Assembly (NCBI GenBank): GCA_031271725.1
Contig: JAISVE010000156.1
Coordinates: 1 to 6,883, forward strand
Length of the DNA stretch: 6,883 bases
Reading direction: 5' to 3'
Origin: Bacteroidales bacterium
Lineage (GTDB): Bacteria > Bacteroidota > Bacteroidia > Bacteroidales > P3
In this document: positions 5,053 to 6,883 of the stretch, piece after piece
How the letters are laid out: each line of letters opens with the position of its first letter
Position numbering within the stretch: the stretch's first letter is position 1
The notes under the pieces: generated by a model
What the model saw: only the letters and a program-made list of their open reading frames with translations
Database searches by the model: none
Told to the model about the DNA's origin: nothing
Made by a program: the position numbers and the translations under genes

Positions 5053-6822
5053 TTAATACCTCACTTCAACTGTTTTTGAGTATTCCGATACGCTGCCGTT
5101 ATTAAATTCCAATTGGATTTTGTACTGATAAGTATTGCCGATTTTTAGAACTTTGTCATTCCATGCTTCCTGCAAAATATTGTTTTCCAAAAGAATTTTC
5201 ACAAGCGTGAAACCCTGCTCTATTGCAGCATTGCGGCGATAGATATAAATCTTTTTTAGATTCTCTATCTGTTTTCTTTTCCATTGCAAAACAATGCAAA
5301 ATTTATCACGCAAAGCAATCGCTTCAAAAGTTGGAATTACTTTGGACGGCATAACAACATATTCACAAAAAAACGGCGCGGAAGCATAATCTGTCTTCCG
5401 TCCGGTATATGCCCGCACATCAAAATAATAAATACCTGCACTTGCAAATTCCGCAAGTGGAAACGACACACTATCCTCAACATCATACATCATATTTTCG
5501 TAAAGAGGAATATCTCCTGCAAAATGCCAAACACCGCTATCTTTTTTCAAATATATTTGATGACCGCTTACATCACTGTCGGGTGAATTTACCCACTTCA
5601 AAACTAACTTGCCGCCCGCAACGCCGCAAGACAGAATAAGTGCAGGCGCAGGTATATTCGGTAAAGGGTTTTCCGCAGCAATAATATTTGAACGTATCGA
5701 TTCGTTGCCAACGCTGTCTATTGCCTTTACAAAATAAAATGTTTTGCGAAAAACTTTTTTTGAAAGCGTGTCATATAAAAAAGTATTGCTAATAATTTTT
5801 GAAGTAATTTGCATTGCGTTTTCAATAATACCGTTTGCCGGAATGTCACTGCCGTAAGCACGAAAAACCCTGTATCCTTCAACATCCCTGCTTTTAGACT
5901 TTTCCCATTCAAGCAAAACAACTCCGTTACTGTCTTGCACACAATCTATCAAAAACGGCGGGACAGGCGGGAGTGAATCTTTATAAATTACAATCTCACT
6001 ATCATCAACGTTAATAACAACTTCTTCTACACACTTTACATTCACTTCCTGCGAAACAATATCACTAACTCCGAATATGTCCTGCCCTATTACGCGGTAA
6101 CGATATGCCACTCCATATTCCGGCACAGTGTCGTAATAAAAAATTGTTTGTGCAGAGTCGCTTCCAAAAATACTTACCGGAATTTTATTTAGTCTTTCAA
6201 AACTACCACGCTTGCGGGCTCTTTCAAAATAGTAGCCTGAAAATTCCGCATTGAGTTCCTTTGTGGGAAAGGAGAGTGTAACCTTGTTATTTAATGCTGT
6301 TGCCTGCAATGTTTGAAAATAATAGATTCCACTCTCTGTTCCTGTTTTCCATTCGCCATACAAATCCGTTCCCTGCAAAGTAATTTTATAAATGTATCCG
6401 CTGTTTTGTATTGTGTCCACAGCACCAAAGCCCGCCATACGAGCGGCTATAAATGAGCGGTCGCAGGCATACATTGCCATAATGTAGGAAAAGGTATCGT
6501 TGTGCATGTCAACTTCCTGCACGAGGGCTTGCGCGCTTAGCATTGCAGCATCGTCATCCTGCAAAGCCAGCCAAGCCGCAGTATCGTCTATTGAATGTGG
6601 AAAGACCTGCCAACGTTTTTCCACTTGTTGTTTCTCTTGTGAATATCTTTCTACAAGAAAGCCGTTTTGTTGGGCTTTGCGCCAAGTTGCTACGTCCGGT
6701 GCTGCCCAACGCAGATATACTTTTCCGTCTTCTATTTTTCCTTTTATTGGGATTATCTGCTGTGCTATTGCAAAACCGACAGCTATTGATAATAACATTA
6801 AAACTAAAATTTTTCTTTCCAT
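5053..6822 (-). CDS. Exported multi-domain fibronectin type III-like protein
   Basis: A 589-residue protein with a classical Sec signal peptide: K4, hydrophobic core at residues 5-19 and likely cleavage after A18-I-A20 before QQ. The mature part is a chain of about five FN3-like beta-sandwich repeats, each with the pattern of a Leu/Val-x-W strand followed by a Y-x-V/I-x-R or x-I-Y strand. They start near residues 25 (YLRWAAP), 172 (VTLSFPT), 287 (VLLEWEKS), 390 (LVLKWVNSPD) and 497 (IVLQWKRK). Between the first two lies an Ala-rich helical insert (about residues 82-135, AAWLALQDDDAAMLSAQAL). There is no lipobox, no C-terminal transmembrane helix and no type IX secretion signal that I can recognise, since the protein ends within a repeat (VEVRY). 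It is therefore probably periplasmic or released. FN3 repeats usually mediate binding; the partner is unknown. It is the first gene of a pair with the 154-residue protein. ATG 6820-6822 is the start that yields the signal peptide. Confidence 0.82.
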   Translation of the reverse strand: MERKILVLMLLSIAVGFAIAQQIIPIKGKIEDGKVYLRWAAPDVATWRKAQQNGFLVERYSQEKQQVEKRWQVFPHSIDDTAAWLALQDDDAAMLSAQALVQEVDMHNDTFSYIMAMYACDRSFIAARMAGFGAVDTIQNSGYIYKITLQGTDLYGEWKTGTESGIYYFQTLQATALNNKVTLSFPTKELNAEFSGYYFERARKRGSFERLNKIPVSIFGSDSAQTIFYYDTVPEYGVAYRYRVIGQDIFGVSDIVSQEVNVKCVEEVVINVDDSEIVIYKDSLPPVPPFLIDCVQDSNGVVLLEWEKSKSRDVEGYRVFRAYGSDIPANGIIENAMQITSKIISNTFLYDTLSKKVFRKTFYFVKAIDSVGNESIRSNIIAAENPLPNIPAPALILSCGVAGGKLVLKWVNSPDSDVSGHQIYLKKDSGVWHFAGDIPLYENMMYDVEDSVSFPLAEFASAGIYYFDVRAYTGRKTDYASAPFFCEYVVMPSKVIPTFEAIALRDKFCIVLQWKRKQIENLKKIYIYRRNAAIEQGFTLVKILLENNILQEAWNDKVLKIGNTYQYKIQLEFNNGSVSEYSKTVEVRY

Positions 6823-6853
6823 TGTTTAATTATTTATTTTTTCATCATCTTTG
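6822..6853 (+). promoter_or_regulatory. Possible weak plus-strand promoter at the right edge
   Basis: TTG (6822-6824), a 21-bp spacer and CATCTTTG (6846-6853) match the Bacteroidetes consensus except for C instead of T at the first position of the -7 box. It would point out of the window, divergent from the FN3 gene. On the minus strand only a degenerate TACCTTTT box (6859-6866) is seen for the FN3 gene. Confidence 0.3.
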
Positions 6854-6866
6854 CTTGCAAAAGGTA

Positions 6867-6883
6867 ATGATAACATTGTCTTA
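6867..6883 (+). CDS. Possible first codons of a divergent gene (cut by right edge)
   Basis: ATG at 6867-6869 follows the possible -7 box by 13 bp, a spacing like that in front of the fic gene, and an AAAAGG stretch precedes it. Only five codons (MITLS) are inside the window, so nothing can be said of the product. It may equally be non-coding. Confidence 0.2.

Noticed and set aside
6500..6829. Plus-strand ORF of 109 codons opposite the FN3 gene
   Set aside because: Cys/Ser-rich translation without motif, antisense to a gene with a clear signal peptide.

Overview
The window looks like chromosomal DNA of a Bacteroidota (Bacteroidetes) bacterium, probably of the order Bacteroidales. The evidence is several promoter boxes of the TAnnTTTG type (TAACTTTG, TATCTTTG), A-rich translation starts without Shine-Dalgarno sequences, a phosphoglucosamine mutase beginning MTLIKSISGIRGT, and secreted proteins typical of the phylum. 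No transposase, integrase, CRISPR array, rRNA or tRNA gene was seen. Exact genus cannot be told.

Layout. Positions 1-666 (minus) hold the N-terminal 222 codons of glmM (cell-wall UDP-GlcNAc synthesis), cut by the left edge. It carries two loop expansions, one of them built on a short direct repeat. A short divergent promoter region (667-753) separates it from an AT-rich gene for an unrecognised lipoprotein (754-1404, plus). Next is a 213-bp intergenic region with two tandem 51-bp repeats, each containing CGTGAAT-N20-ATTCACG. The second runs into the -7 box of the next promoter. That promoter serves a tight two-gene operon: a class II Fic-family AMPylase with a C-terminal helix-turn-helix-like tail (1618-2487) and, 9 bp later, an ABC-F ribosome-associated ATPase (2497-4476).

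Downstream of the ABC-F gene comes a fresh TATCTTTG box and then about 120 nt that folds convincingly: a 7-bp hairpin, then a 15-position closing stem around two further hairpins, one with a T-loop-like TTAAAGT loop, ending in eight T. I read this as a small structured RNA with its own promoter and terminator, which also ends the fic/ABC-F operon. Its 3' part overlaps, antisense, the 3' end of the next gene.

The right part (4587-6822, minus) is a second operon. It encodes a 589-residue exported protein of about five fibronectin-III-like repeats, followed after a single base by a 154-residue protein resembling the LPD3-type polyvalent-protein-associated domain. The last bases may contain a weak plus-strand promoter and the start of another gene.

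The points most worth following are the small RNA, the double operator in front of fic, the fic/ABC-F pairing (a nucleotide-transferring enzyme next to a translation factor) and the coupled FN3/LPD3-like pair. Functions beyond glmM, Fic and ABC-F are inferred or unknown.
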